This document shows, in pieces, positions 1-11,897 of a stretch of 64,000 nucleotides of DNA (position 1 is the first letter of the stretch; each line of letters opens with the position of its first letter). The stretch comes from Theobroma cacao (taxonomy: Eukaryota; Streptophyta; Magnoliopsida; Malvales; Malvaceae), in assembly GCF_000208745.1 (NCBI RefSeq), contig NC_030858.1, forward strand, positions 6,560,188 through 6,624,187. Reading direction: 5' to 3'. Below the pieces are notes generated by a model that did no database searches, was not told where the DNA came from, and was given only the letters and a program-made list of their open reading frames with translations. The position numbers were made by a program, and so were the translations under genes.

Positions 1-1920
1 AACATTGTTGCTACCATGAGAAGAATGGGCACGAGGTTGCACTCCTTTGGATAATGACAATGAAAGGTTACACAAAAGATCAACTGAAGATGCAACTTCA
101 CCTTGCAAATTATGAGTGCCATCGCCATCCTTATAGTTGCTTTTTACATTCTTACATGCTTCTGCATCAGACAACTGGGTATTGCACACGAATTCTTTTC
201 CATTGCTATAGCCCATATCATTTGACAAGGCAGAGTTTGTACTGACATCTTGTGAATCAGCAGCGGATCGGCTGCTCTGAAGATTGCAGTGAATTGGTTC
301 ACAAAATATGGGTGCTGCATGGCAATTCTCAAAGGGAGTCCGATAGGGAACTTCAAGCCCATGATTCTGTCCAACCATGAGATATTGTTTGGCATGCATC
401 ATTTTTATACCAGGAGTTGGACCATTACTATCATTATTGGTAAATAGAAATTGACTACCTATGCTAGCCCATGCACTGTAATAAGCTAAATGACATGCCT
501 TGGGATTTGAATATTCATATCGAAAATCAGGATCACTAAAACCAGGATTCATCATGCTTGCCACCTCTAATGAGGCATGCTCAGGAAGACCAGGCGAAGG
601 CTTCCACAAACTTGAGCAGCATGACCTCAAAAAATGCCCTTGCTTTGAGATGTTGGAATTTGGTTTTGGCCCAAGATAGAATTTCCCACTTGAAAGCCTT
701 CCATCCAGTTTAACAATTCGATGGTACCTTAACCCCAATAGGTTGTTCCTATGATTCTGGAAATAGTATGGATACGTCCCCTGATTACTGATACTATTCT
801 TGCTGAACTTATGGTTCCGGAGCACATTCTGAAAACCCCACGCTGCCTCTCTAGCTTTTATACTATAGGGACTTTCAGCCCATGGATTGTTGTAATATAC
901 TGGTTCCAGATGAGTGTTCACTGGATTAGAATTAGCAGCCCATGGCATGATGTTCTCTGTATTAAAATTACTCAATGACCCTTGCTCACTGTTCCATAAA
1001 TCATGCTTAGCATCAAAACCATTACACATTGAAATCACACCAGAATTATTTGGTGGCTTTAAACCCTGTGACGCTGCATCAGGCTGACCTGAAATCCCAA
1101 GTCCATTACATAGAACACCACTTGATTGCCCTGGCAGAAATTGCATTGAACAATTATTTTCCACACGCAGATTTCCATCCCTAGGTTTCAATGGACACAT
1201 CTGAGACCTCAAATTTCTCATTTCACAATCTAACAAGTTTTTTCCACATGGGTCTTCTTCACTCAGAAAAACTCTTCGTTCCTCAGACCCTAAATCGGGA
1301 AGTGGGTAATCAAACTTTTGATTCTTACCACAAGATGCTAATCCCTTTCCACTCTCATTAACATCGAAAACCGAAACACCCTGAATTCCACCAATTCTAC
1401 CCGTCTGTTTAGCCAATAACTGCTGTTTCAAAACCATTTTTCTTAAAGAATCATCACCGTACCTTAAACCATTACCACCATTCCCCACATTCTTTGTCAC
1501 TTTATCATCAACCTGACCCTTATAAAAATGCCCTTCAAGCCCATTACTACAAACAAAAACCCAAAGCCTTGCTCTCTTACCGTACAACTCCAGCTTCTCG
1601 TACTCTTCCACCATGCACTTGACATCCTCATTCGATTCTATCACGACCAAACCCCTGTGCACATCCACGTAAGCTACAGCCACCTGGTACTTCAACCAAA
1701 AAGACATTACGTTTGGACAAAGATCCACAATCTTTGCCCGAAGTTTCAAGAACCCAATGTTTCTATCAACGGATATAATACGAGTCTCGCCACCAGTATA
1801 ACGAAGCTTTCCAGAAGGAGGTCTGGGGTGGAATGCGCCATTGAAACTGCAAACAAGCTTGAGTTTTCTTGGTGGGTTTGAGCAGTTCTTGCGAAGACGA
1901 GAAGGAGAAGACTCTTTCAT
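1..1920 (-). CDS. PB1 (octicosapeptide/Phox/Bem1p) domain protein, 5' part, runs off the window
   Basis: An open frame runs without a stop from an ATG at 1920 to base 1 (at least 640 codons), so the 3' part is missing. After a short basic leader, residues about 20-124 form a PB1 domain: the first strand contains KLVCSFNGAFHPRPP, then SGKLRYTGGETRIISVD, and an acidic stretch with ESNEDV precedes a helix (CMVEEYEKLE). This N-terminal form is typical of plant PB1 proteins, in which the domain mediates protein-protein contacts. The rest is low-complexity, rich in Asn, Ser and Gly, and looks disordered. Some plant proteins with this layout end in a Raf-like kinase domain and others do not; which applies here cannot be seen. 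The start is the only in-frame ATG before the domain. Confidence 0.8.
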   Translation of the reverse strand, partial: MKESSPSRLRKNCSNPPRKLKLVCSFNGAFHPRPPSGKLRYTGGETRIISVDRNIGFLKLRAKIVDLCPNVMSFWLKYQVAVAYVDVHRGLVVIESNEDVKCMVEEYEKLELYGKRARLWVFVCSNGLEGHFYKGQVDDKVTKNVGNGGNGLRYGDDSLRKMVLKQQLLAKQTGRIGGIQGVSVFDVNESGKGLASCGKNQKFDYPLPDLGSEERRVFLSEEDPCGKNLLDCEMRNLRSQMCPLKPRDGNLRVENNCSMQFLPGQSSGVLCNGLGISGQPDAASQGLKPPNNSGVISMCNGFDAKHDLWNSEQGSLSNFNTENIMPWAANSNPVNTHLEPVYYNNPWAESPYSIKAREAAWGFQNVLRNHKFSKNSISNQGTYPYYFQNHRNNLLGLRYHRIVKLDGRLSSGKFYLGPKPNSNISKQGHFLRSCCSSLWKPSPGLPEHASLEVASMMNPGFSDPDFRYEYSNPKACHLAYYSAWASIGSQFLFTNNDSNGPTPGIKMMHAKQYLMVGQNHGLEVPYRTPFENCHAAPIFCEPIHCNLQSSRSAADSQDVSTNSALSNDMGYSNGKEFVCNTQLSDAEACKNVKSNYKDGDGTHNLQGEVASSVDLLCNLSLSLSKGVQPRAHSSHGSNNV

Positions 1921-4612
1921 GTATACAAAAAGGAAAAAAGAGAGATGGGCTATGTAAGTTGTTGCAGAAAGAAAAAGTGTTAGTATTTTCTTGGACTTTG
2001 CTCTGAGTTTTATTTTATTTTTTCCTTTTTTTTTCTTTCAAGTGTACTTGTGTCTGCATCAGTTTGAGTGATTTATAGTTGAGTGTTTGTGGCTTCGCCC
2101 TTCAGGTTGGGTGGAATTTACAGGTTTGCCATCATTCTCAGGTTATATATTGTTGTTAGGATGTGGAGAGAGATTCTTGGATAAATTTGTTATTCGCGTA
2201 AGGTACTAAATTTAATGTTTGGTTCTTTTTTGGGATTTGGCCCTAAGATTTATTAAATATACAACAATGCCCTTCTAACCCCTTTCTTTCCTATGATTTC
2301 TTTCCTTTGTAGCTTAAGTTTGATGATTCTTTAACAAAATAAACTTGGGTAAATTCCAAAAAAAACCCTCCCCAAATTCTCAAAGTACACAAACCTGTTC
2401 TCTGGTTCCAAAAAATTCACTCCACCCCATTGACTACTAGCATCATTGACCAGCCTGTTAAGCTTAATGCCACGTCATATGAACTACATACGGTAAAAAA
2501 ATGTCCTTCCCTCTTCCATGATGACCATGCATCCATCACCCTTTTTTTTTCTTTGGTTTTATCTTCATTTTTCCTTTTCTATTTTCAGATCTTCATTGCT
2601 CACTTAACTCTCTGCTTATTTAATCATGTCTTTGCTTGCAGCTTCTCACTGCTGACTTGCTTTCTTGTTGCCACCGCCAGGCCTTACCGCCAATTTATGG
2701 ATAATCTTTAGTAAGTAAGAGATGAATGGAGAGTGAGGAAACGTGATGACAATTTGTATTTGGATAATTTTAACTCGTGTTTGGCCGTCGAGGAAGTGAA
2801 GGAAAATGGAGAAGAGTACGAGGGTCTATTGCAGTTGAGGGTCTAAATCGATTAACGGGGATTAATAGTCAATAGGGTCAAGTCAAATTTTGAGAGAAGA
2901 GTTCCTGCGGTTTGAAATTTTAGAGAATGGGGTTTTGAAATTGTTAAATTATACAATTAATTTTTATACTTTATAAAATTGTTAGTATTTGTACAATTAA
3001 TCTCTTTACAAATATTCAGCATTTTCTCCATGTCAACAATGATCACATTAGTATTTTCACCACTTTAGTAAATGTTACCTTACCATAAATTTGTTGTCGG
3101 TCCAATCAATGCCACTCGATATGATTAATGTCATGTCAGCACATATATTGTCAATGCCACATTAACAAAAAAAAGTGGCATGTTCTCTCTTTTAAGTTTA
3201 TGTCAGTTCGATAAAAATGTTATGTCAGCATACTAAAGGTGTTAAGATTTGAATTGAAATTAATAAATTAAAAAAGTAAAAAATTTAATTTTATAAATTA
3301 TTATGTATAGATTAAATCTATATATATTTTTAAAATAATAATTAATTATATAATTTAACAATTTAAAATTCACCTTGAAGACTTTGCCTACTAACAAGCC
3401 AAAGGGATTTTGGTTCACAAAAAAACACCCTAAGGGCTACTCATCTCAAAATTCTTAAATACTTTTGTATTTATTCAATATAGATTTTTATATTTGTTTT
3501 TAACAAGGAAATGTTCTCTTGTCTACTTTTGATTTATCGTTGAAATCCATATCTCCTGACCAAACAAGAATCTTTTTGTAAAATGAGGTTGTTATTAATG
3601 GAGGACACGAGAGAAAGACTTTGAAGTTTAAACTACCCAAGGAATCAAAATGAACAAACCAGTTAGGTATGGCAGAAAAATTTTCACTTAATACGTGATA
3701 ATAATATATTTATAGTTTACCTTTCTTTTTTCTAGGAGTCAGAGTTAATGTCGGTCCAAATTTTATACTAACAACTTTTAAAAGATGAAACAATTGAGAT
3801 TAATGCAAGAACGAGGTCAGGCATATGTTCTGATTCTGTGGAACATGAATAATTCCCTTATTTCCTTCGTGAATTTAATAGAATTACACCATGTTCATCC
3901 GGATGTGCACTGTCCAGACTGACACGTTACATCAAGGCGTAAGATAGCATCTCAACCTTGTAATATCGTAAACGTCGCCATCAAGTTTTGTCATATTCCG
4001 ACATTCCCCATTTTGACCTTTCCTCCCATTTACGTGGACCACTAAGATTTCACCTGGAATCAACAGAAAGGAATTACTCCTTTTCGATCCCCTTCGGTGA
4101 CAAAAGGTTGACAAGCTGAGCTTCCAGGATTGGGTGTTCTCAGGTGTAGACAGGATCCACGTCATACAACCATCGAATTGGCGCCACGTAATCCCGGAAG
4201 GATGATCATCCGTCTTAGATTGTTATTGTTTGGGCCCGAAATAGGTTGATCACACAGAGTATGGGATGATGGGCCGCAAGCATAATATAATGGAGCCTGC
4301 CCTACGTGATTGTTGAAACCAGCCAGGAATGAACTTGCCTTTTCCCTTTTCCTTTTTTTTTTTTTAAATAGTTAGAAGAATAAAAATTTAACCGACATTT
4401 CTTTCTTATTTTTTAATTTTTTAAATTATTATTTTATATATTATAGGGTTGCATATATCTTTTATTAAGATAACTTTTACTATTTTAATAAATGAATATA
4501 ATAAATAAAAATATATATAATAATATCTTAAATTCTACTTATGAAATTTAAAAACTCAATCAACCATCTATAGTATATTATGAGAATATCTTTACCTTCA
4601 TTTTTTTTTTCG

Positions 4613-5187
4613 ACTTTAATTGGTTTGGAGTTATATACTGATATTCTGAATAAGATGCTTGAGAAAGCAAAACTTCCCCACCATTGAATATGATTGAAAA
4701 TGGAGTATAGGAGCATCTTGCCAAATTGAATTCACACAATTTTACAGCAAAAGCACTTTGAATATCAAAAGATTTTTTTTATGCGTATGAATTTGAATTC
4801 TTTTAAAAGATATTCCATAATTATTTGGTCAAATTTGATTCGTTAAATATATAACAAAAATGGCAAATTGGGAAACAAACTATTTAATCAACACTGGAAG
4901 CACCTGTAAGGTATGAGAATGCATGCCAATGTAAACATTAATTTGAACTAGAAATTATTAGGTTTTATCACATAACTACTGTTCAAAATTATGGCTCCCT
5001 TCATGTTTGGTTTTAAGAATAATCCACCCATTTTCCTTCCAATTCTATTGGGTTTGGAGTTAAATTTCTGACAAAGATATTGAATATGGTTGGAAATTGA
5101 GTAGCAGAATCCCAGCAATGTGAGTTTACACCATTTTTACAGTAGTAAAGCACATCGGATACCAAAACATATGCCAACTTTTCTCTT
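4613..5187. repeat. Diverged direct repeat pair (4613-4773 and 5041-5187)
   Basis: The two stretches share a series of matching blocks in the same order: tggtttggagtta / gggtttggagtta, ttgaatatgattg / ttgaatatggttg, then an acacaatttttacag-like block followed by aaagcac and ataccaaaa-like blocks. The second copy lacks about 30 bases near its start. They look like two old, decayed copies of one unclassified element. Confidence 0.45.
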
Positions 5188-7154
5188 TTCAAATGGAAAT
5201 CAAACGAATTGTTCAATGGTGGCCATATATTTTGCTTAGTTGGCTGCTTATAGGTGAAACAATATAATGAATGGTTTGGATTTGCCGCATATTTCCATCA
5301 TTATACCTCTGATAAATAGCATTATGATATCTTAACTTTATTCCCATCAGATAAAGTATGTTCTCAACTTGTCATTGTTTATTTCTCTTATAACCCAATA
5401 CTATTAACTTAGGCATTGATGTAGACTCATCAGAGTTGGTTTCTACCAATATAATCTCTACAGGTTTTGGGTTGAGTTAGGTTCCAAGACTTTTAAGATG
5501 TCCAATTCTATACCAAAGTTTTGGCACCATCACCTCCCATTATCATCTTAGTCATTATTCCTCTAACATAGAACAAGTTGTGGTAAGAGTTGATCCAATG
5601 AGTTATCTGTCACTATTTGAACACTGACCTTGACTCTTGCCTTTTAAACAGCAACACCCAGATTTAGAACTTTCTAGCACTTTTTTTATTTCCATGAACA
5701 ATTTGTAATTAACCAGAATAGCATTTCTCTATGGCAAATCTTACTCTTTTTTTCTTTTTTTTTTTGGTGATGCAAAAATCAAGCACCATGTTTCAAATCT
5801 AAAATCAAAAAGCTTTACCAAAAACTTACACTCTTTACCACTTGAACTGAGCTGAAGTTATGGCACAAGTTATTTCAACTGGCCAAATATTATTGCAATA
5901 GACTACTGGTCAAGTGGCATATGTACCATATGTACTTTCTTTCATTTGAGAATTGACTGCCACTGTCTTTGCCATCATATACTCGCAAAAATGTCCTTTG
6001 CTCCACTGGTAAAACCTATAGAATGCTTTCTGGATATGGACTGAAATTCTTCTTACAACAAATTCACCAAGAAAAGAACTCCATTTGAAGGACCTATTGA
6101 TCAGATTTGCCAGTTTTGCGAACAAGAAAGTGATCCAGAAATTTTCTTCTTTTTTTTTGCAGAAAAACTTTGGAAATCCCAGCATCAACCCTCTTCCCTT
6201 CCTGAAAATAGGATTTCTGAATTGATGCTGTAAATAATATTATCTTCCCAAACATCTAAAGCAGATGCAGTGGCTTTCAAGATCAAGGATGACTATTTAG
6301 TCAATAGAAGCATCTGCACAAACTAGGGTCATTACTGCAGCTTGCTGAACTTGTAATTCTGTTGCAATTTTCTAGCTTTTACCATTAACAGCTACATCAG
6401 GTAGCACCAGTTCATTTCATTAATTCTAACTAGAACTTTTGTTGAAGACAAAAAAAAGCAGTAATCTGGATTTATGAATATTGATCATCCATACATGAAA
6501 AAAAATATGAAGTAGAAGGACTAAATGCCTAAGTTCATTTCTTTTCAGTTAACACAAAGCTCTGTTATAGATGATAGCCAACCTAAAAGAGATTGGACAT
6601 TTTTTTTTAATTAAAAATCATGTTTTATAGAGATTGGATACATTTTATTACATTGTAAGATGAATTCTTGCCTCTTTGATTGCCAAACGTCTAAAGAAGA
6701 AGGTGTGCTCTTATTGCAGTTTATTTTCAGCTCATGATGAGACCTGAAACTCAAGGTTTTCTAAATTTGCATGATTCAGAAGCCTTTTCTCATTTATGGT
6801 TAGATATCTTCATGTTTGCATAACATCTGATTTAGAATAGTGTGAATGACTAATGCATACAACAAGGGAAATTTGGTTGGTGTGCAAGAAATTGCAACCA
6901 AAACACTCTGTAAGAGGTTAGGACAAGCACTAGCAGAGTTCTTTTTCACCTAAAGGACTAGAGGAGTACAAAACCAAGATGGAACAGATAAACCTTCTTG
7001 GACTTTTGGGTTAGAGACAGACACATATGAAACAAATACTTGGGCTCATTGATTCTCAAGGATAGACTCTCCTTATCCATGTGCTAACAGCAATTTTGTC
7101 TACCGGATACAACAAAATGACCTCCACCACTAACCCCCCTCCCCACACCATCAC

Positions 7155-7174
7155 CACACACACACACACACACA
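7155..7174. repeat. CA dinucleotide microsatellite
   Basis: Ten uninterrupted CA units, with a C-rich stretch just before them. A likely polymorphic simple repeat. Confidence 0.85.
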
Positions 7175-7729
7175 AAGAACTAATTAGAATGATGTCTGAG
7201 GGCCATTAAGTAAACTCGTAAGATATATAAAGTTTGAATTTTGCTTTGTTAGTCCATAAAGCTGTAAGCTATATAGAGCTTTTATACTTTATTAAATGTG
7301 AAGAAGACAGAACAACATTGCTTGACCAATTGCAAATGAACTATGCCCTCTTAGAAGTTTCATCAGCAATATCCTGAGTCCTGTCCATGATCATTATGTG
7401 CAAAGTATTTCAGGAATAGCTTATGCGGTTTCAACTTACATAAACCTAGCCACATTGTCTATGTCCTGAATTAGAATCCTGCAAAGTGATCCATATTTAA
7501 GCACCCAAACTTCGAAACAATTACAGGAAGATAATTATTTAGTATTTAATTGAAACAGCCAACTACAAGGCAGAATGAAATCATGTAATGAAAAAAGTGT
7601 AATTAGTATATACACAAATAATCAACTAGCATGAACAAGGCCCCAATACATAGCAGAAAATAAATATTTGACAAAATGGAATACAGAAATATGAAGTAAC
7701 CAGAATTGCGACTCTCACAAGTCAAGTAG

Positions 7730-8257
7730 TCAACTATAACCTTTCCCAATGCAGTTTAGGCAGCGCTGCACCCTGTAATAATCCCATGAGAAAAACTATC
7801 AAAACCAACAGAAAAGACTCTCCAAGAAGAAAAACTTTTAATGGGAAAGAAAAAAAAAGAGGACTAACCTGTTACCATCACAAGTAGGGCAAACACAAGG
7901 GTTAATATGAATAGGGTCATACAAAGGTGACCACTTTATCGTAGCATTTCCATTGCACAGCTTGCATACGTAAAATCCTTTCCCCTTACAAACTCCACAA
8001 GGCAAGGCAAACTTTTTCTACAAAACCCAGAAAGCAAAATGAAAAAAAAAAAGGGTTCATTCTCACCCAACATCAAAAGAGAAAAGAAAACAGGAAAAGA
8101 GATGGTCCTGGAAGATATTATGTCTTATTACCCGTTTATTTTCAGCTACAGAACGAAGTGCACCAACAGCAACAGTAGCAGCAAGATTGAGAGTCAGAAC
8201 TCCTCCAAAAATTATAGCAGCGCCTCTGCTCAAGACGCGCAATGGCTTTGGGATCAT
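7730..8257 (-). CDS. Small DnaJ-type zinc-repeat protein (four CxxCxGx repeats), three exons
   Basis: Exons complement(8132-8257), (7869-8017) and (7730-7772) join with GT..AG introns to 105 aa. Residues 1-12 are basic and about 13-34 form a hydrophobic stretch, either a membrane anchor or part of an organellar signal. Four Cys pairs follow: C49/C52 (CGVCKGKG), C60/C63 (CKLCNGNA), C85/C88 (CPTCDGNR) and C96/C99 (CLNCIGKG). This is the full set of CxxCxGx units of the DnaJ cysteine-rich domain, which binds two zinc ions, but there is no J domain. Plant proteins of this kind (BSD2, LQY1 relatives) act as plastid chaperone or disulfide-handling factors; a similar role here is inference. The protein ends two residues after the last repeat. 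An alternative ORF from the same ATG reads into intron 1 and is not used. Confidence 0.8.
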
Positions 8258-9408
8258 TCTTTATTCCAAACCTTTTTAGTGATTTAATTTTCTTGCAGAA
8301 TTTTCCTCGAACACGTTCAGTGCATAAGCCACGTTACGTTTTGCCCCGGCGTGACGAGAGAGTGTCTGAGGAAATTTTCACTGGTTTAAGTTATCCGTCT
8401 GCCAAATGTCAGCGTTTTTGTTCAAAGATTTTAATCTGGAAAGTGTAGTGAAAGGTACCTTATTGTCCGTTCCCACCTTTCAAACGGCACCGTTTAATAC
8501 TCCGCTTTGGAATTTCTCCAAATTATAAGTAAACCAATATTGTTGCCTACTTGCCTTTCTAGCATTATTATGTAGAAAATCAGCCTTATTGCCAATTGCA
8601 GTTGAACTTGCTACCTTTCTAGTCTTATTATTATAACTAGGTTTGATTTTTATAAAATGTTTTGTATAAATAATAATTAAACATGCATTAAAAAATAATA
8701 AAATCGTCACCCTGTTAATTTTTGCAAATGAGATTTGAGAAAAAAAGAATTAGTGAGACAGGCTATTATTGCCTATTGTGTGGTTAAATAATTGCGAAGG
8801 AAAAGATTGATATCTAATAAAATGTAACTGCAAAAAATAATGTACTATTATATAAAGGAGATAAGAGTTTTCATTGGAGCCAAAAAAGAAAGAGTAAAAA
8901 TTGGAGATACAAAAGGTTTTGTTAAGAAGTTGGATAAGATTGCAACTTAATTTCAGCATTCAAATAGAACTCACAGAGGGCCTAAACAGCTCAACCAAAT
9001 CACAAAGAGGGAAGACAATGACTAGAGATTAGCATAGACAAGTCCAAGGGGGACACGAAGCCCAACCAAGAGAGCAACAACAGTCTTTTGGCTTTACTGG
9101 CCACCCGATTTGCCACCTCCCTGGCACTTGGCAGAACATGAGTGAAAGTCGCAAGCTCCTGTTTCTGTTGGAGAATTCTGATATCTTAAGAAGAGTTCTA
9201 ATATCTCAACTAAACAGATGATAATGTCGCTTCATGTTTTTTTGTATGATATAAGTATTTAATATATTTTAGATCAGATTCATCAGGTCAAAAATACTTT
9301 TCATTCCAGATCCATACCTCAGAATCTTCAGCATGGCCAAGTAAAAAGAACAAGAATTAAAGAACTAGTCGGGAGAAAGCACTGCCAAGAAAAACATGGC
9401 TCATTTAC
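8258..9408. other. Intergenic, head-to-head promoters
   Basis: Separates the minus-strand zinc-repeat gene from the plus-strand transporter, so it should hold both promoters. No further gene is visible; the small ORFs lack recognisable motifs and 8500-8960 is AT-rich. Confidence 0.5.
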
Positions 9409-11028
9409 ATGGCATTTAGCAATGTACAGAAACACTCCGACTACTGTCATCTCCCAGATTCTGCTATGGCTCCCTTGGAAAACAATTCTGCTATGGCTCC
9501 CCTGGAAAACAATTCATCCAATGAAGTCCCTGGACCTAGAAAGTCTCGTCTCAACAAATATGCCTTTGCAGCTGCTCTGCTGGCTTCCACAACTTCAGTT
9601 CTACTCGGATATGGTGAGTGTATTTGTTCCATTGTTTGAATCATTTGTAGCTCAACTTACCCTTTACTGATGATTCCTAATATACGTTCAGATATTGGTG
9701 TGATGAGCGGCGCAATCATTTACATCAAGGAATACATCCACATTTCTACAATTGAAGTAGAGATCCTGGTTGGTTCATTGAATGTATGTTCATTGATTGG
9801 CTCACTGCTTGCTGGGAAGACATCTGATTGGATTGGTCGACGTTATACCATAGTGTTAGCAGCAGCAACATTTTTCATAGGTGCAATTCTAATGGGGTTA
9901 GCACCATCTTTTGCATTCTTGATGGCTGGGAGAGTGATTGCTGGTATTGGCGTCGGTTACTCCCTCATGATAGGTCCAGTTTACACTACGGAGCTTTCTC
10001 CGGCTACAAGCCGAGGATTTCTCTCATCACTTCCTGAGCTTTTCATAACTATAGGAATTCTGATTGGTTACCTATCTAACTATTTCTTAGCTAGTCTTCC
10101 AGATCATATAAATTGGAGAATAATGCTTGGGTTAGCAGGATTTCCAGCAATTGCCATTGGTTTTGGTGTCGTGCTGATGCCAGAGTCTCCTAGGTGGCTT
10201 GTCATGAAAGGGCGGTACGACGAAGCAAATAAGATTCTAGGAAAAACTTCAGACACAGAGGAGGAAGCTGAATTAAGACTTGAAGAAATGAAAAGGGCAG
10301 CTTCAAACTTGGGTTGTGAAAATTCAAGCCACTTTAGTGGGAAAGGTGTTTGGAAGGAGTTGTTGTTAAGACCGTCTCGTCCCCTTCGTAGAATTCTTGT
10401 TGCAGCCATTGCCATCAACTTTTTCATGCAGGCCTCAGGCAACGATGCTGTTGTTTATTACAGTCCCGAAGTGTTCAAGGCCGCTGGAATCCACAACAAG
10501 AAAAAGCTTTTTGGAATTACAGTAATCATGGGACTTAGCAAGACATTCTTTGTTCTGGTTTCTGCTCTTTTCTTAGACCGGTTTGGAAGGCGACCACTCC
10601 TAATGATAGGAACTATTGGGATGGTTGTTTCGTTGGTAGGGTTAGGCTTGGGATCAAAATTTCTGGGAGAGAATGACATTAAGCCAACCTGGGCAATTGT
10701 TTTGAGTATAATTGCAGTTTGTGCTGATCTTTCCTTCTTTTCCATTGGGCTTGGCCCCATTACATGGGTGTATTCTTCTGAGATTTTTCCGATGAAGTAC
10801 CGAGCACAAGGCAGCAGCATTGCAGTGTCAGTGAACAGGGTGGTGAGTGGAGTTGTGTCCATGACCTTCCTAACCATTGCACACAAGATTACCTTTGCTG
10901 GAGTTTTCTTCATTCTTGCTGGGACTATGACAGTGGCGACCATTTTCTTCTTCATTTTCTTGCCTGAAACAAAAGGTAAAACCCTGGAAGAGATTGAGGC
11001 TCTTTTTGAGGATAAAGTTTCCTCTTGA
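9409..11028 (+). CDS. Polyol/monosaccharide transporter (PLT-like, MFS sugar porter)
   Basis: Two exons, 9409-9613 and 9692-11028, give 513 aa. The product should be a plasma-membrane H+ symporter with 12 helices that takes up linear polyols and monosaccharides. Sugar porter signatures are present: DIGVMSG in the first helix (from residue 69), GRRYT (117-121), PESPRWL (232-238), DRFGRRPL (364-371) and PETKGKTLEEIE (493-504). Length and layout fit the PLT5 group. Oddities: an in-frame 27-bp duplication in the N-terminal tail, and FFMQASGNDAVVYYS at 312-326, where the usual QQ pair reads MQ and the usual Ile before Asp reads Asn. A downstream ATG after the repeat could also serve as start, since the tail is poorly conserved. 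No frame damage is seen, so the gene is probably functional, perhaps with altered substrate range. Confidence 0.9.
9458..9511 (+). repeat. 27-bp tandem duplication in transporter exon 1
   Basis: Two adjacent 27-base units (9458-9484 and 9485-9511) differ at one base (T/C in cccttgg/cccctgg). They add nine residues in frame, so SAMAPLENN appears twice in the cytosolic N-terminal tail. The near-identity points to a recent duplication. Confidence 0.9.
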
Positions 11029-11897
11029 TATAATAGAGTGACAAGTTCTATGTCCTTTGCTTCATACTTTTGTACATATCTATATTTTTCGATTAGCTTT
11101 CTTGGTTTTTTGGATAGAGCAATTGAGAATTATGAACTGAATTTAGATTAAACTTGGGACTTTTGAGTCCTAGGATCAAGTTGTATTGTGTTCTAAGCTA
11201 ACCAATTTCTTTTTTTTTGGTATTAGTTACATTTCTTTCCAGTAAATAGTTAGTAGAAACTAATAAAAACAAATAGTAAAAAGTAAAATTACATTGCTTG
11301 ATTATCCCACTATTTGTTATAAATATTTAATGATTATCGGCATTTGTTGACACATATTTCGCATGTGATTACTTATATTTTGAGTTGTTTTCAAAATAAT
11401 AATTATATACAAATATAAATATTTTTAAAGTGTAAAGTTAGAATTATAAGTAAACGAAATTTTGTACTATTAATGTATAAATTATTTATCCAACAATTTT
11501 TATGTTTTTAAAAGCTAAGTGACCTTTTAGCTCTGTATTAAGGTAATGAAACGATTAAAGCGCCCTTCTGATCACAATTTTGACATGGTGCAACTATTCC
11601 AAAGTCGAACAATCCTTGTTGCATATTGTTTAAGATCTTGACAGCTGAAATGAAGGCAAGAAAACAGAGGAAGGAGAGGAAATGGGATCAGAAAACCGTA
11701 AATGGGAAAAGAAAGATAGTGACTCTAATTTTGGTTTGTTATATGTTTTTAGTGTAAAAACGTATCGAACGGGTAACAGTCTGTTCTCATTCAAAGTAGA
11801 ATTGACCAACTATTCGCTCAGTTCCTTCCTTTCCTAGAAGTTTGTGATCAATAAATTTTGAGCTATTCAGACTTTCAACCTTTCTTTAACGTCTGCA
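11029..11897. other. Intergenic, transporter 3' UTR and AT-rich sequence
   Basis: The first 150-200 bases are probably the 3' UTR of the transporter. The rest is AT-rich, and I see no gene in it. Confidence 0.5.

Larger units (their letters stand above)
1921..7729. other. Gene-poor stretch between the PB1 and zinc-repeat genes
   Basis: About 5.8 kb, AT-rich, with no ORF I recognise. It includes the promoter side of the PB1 gene (from 1921 upward), a diverged repeat pair (4613-5187) and a CA microsatellite (7155-7174). Around 4150-4310 there are several ACGT-core motifs (ccacgtca, gccacgta, ctacgtga), but no gene start is near enough to give them meaning. The small ORFs here are chance or transposon debris. 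Confidence 0.5.

Noticed and set aside
3932..4165. 77-codon minus-strand ORF in a locally GC-richer patch
   Set aside because: No domain recognised and no gene structure around it; kept only as part of the intergenic description.
10458..10955. 165-codon ORF on the minus strand
   Set aside because: Exact antisense of the transporter exon; no domain. It is a shadow of the coding strand.
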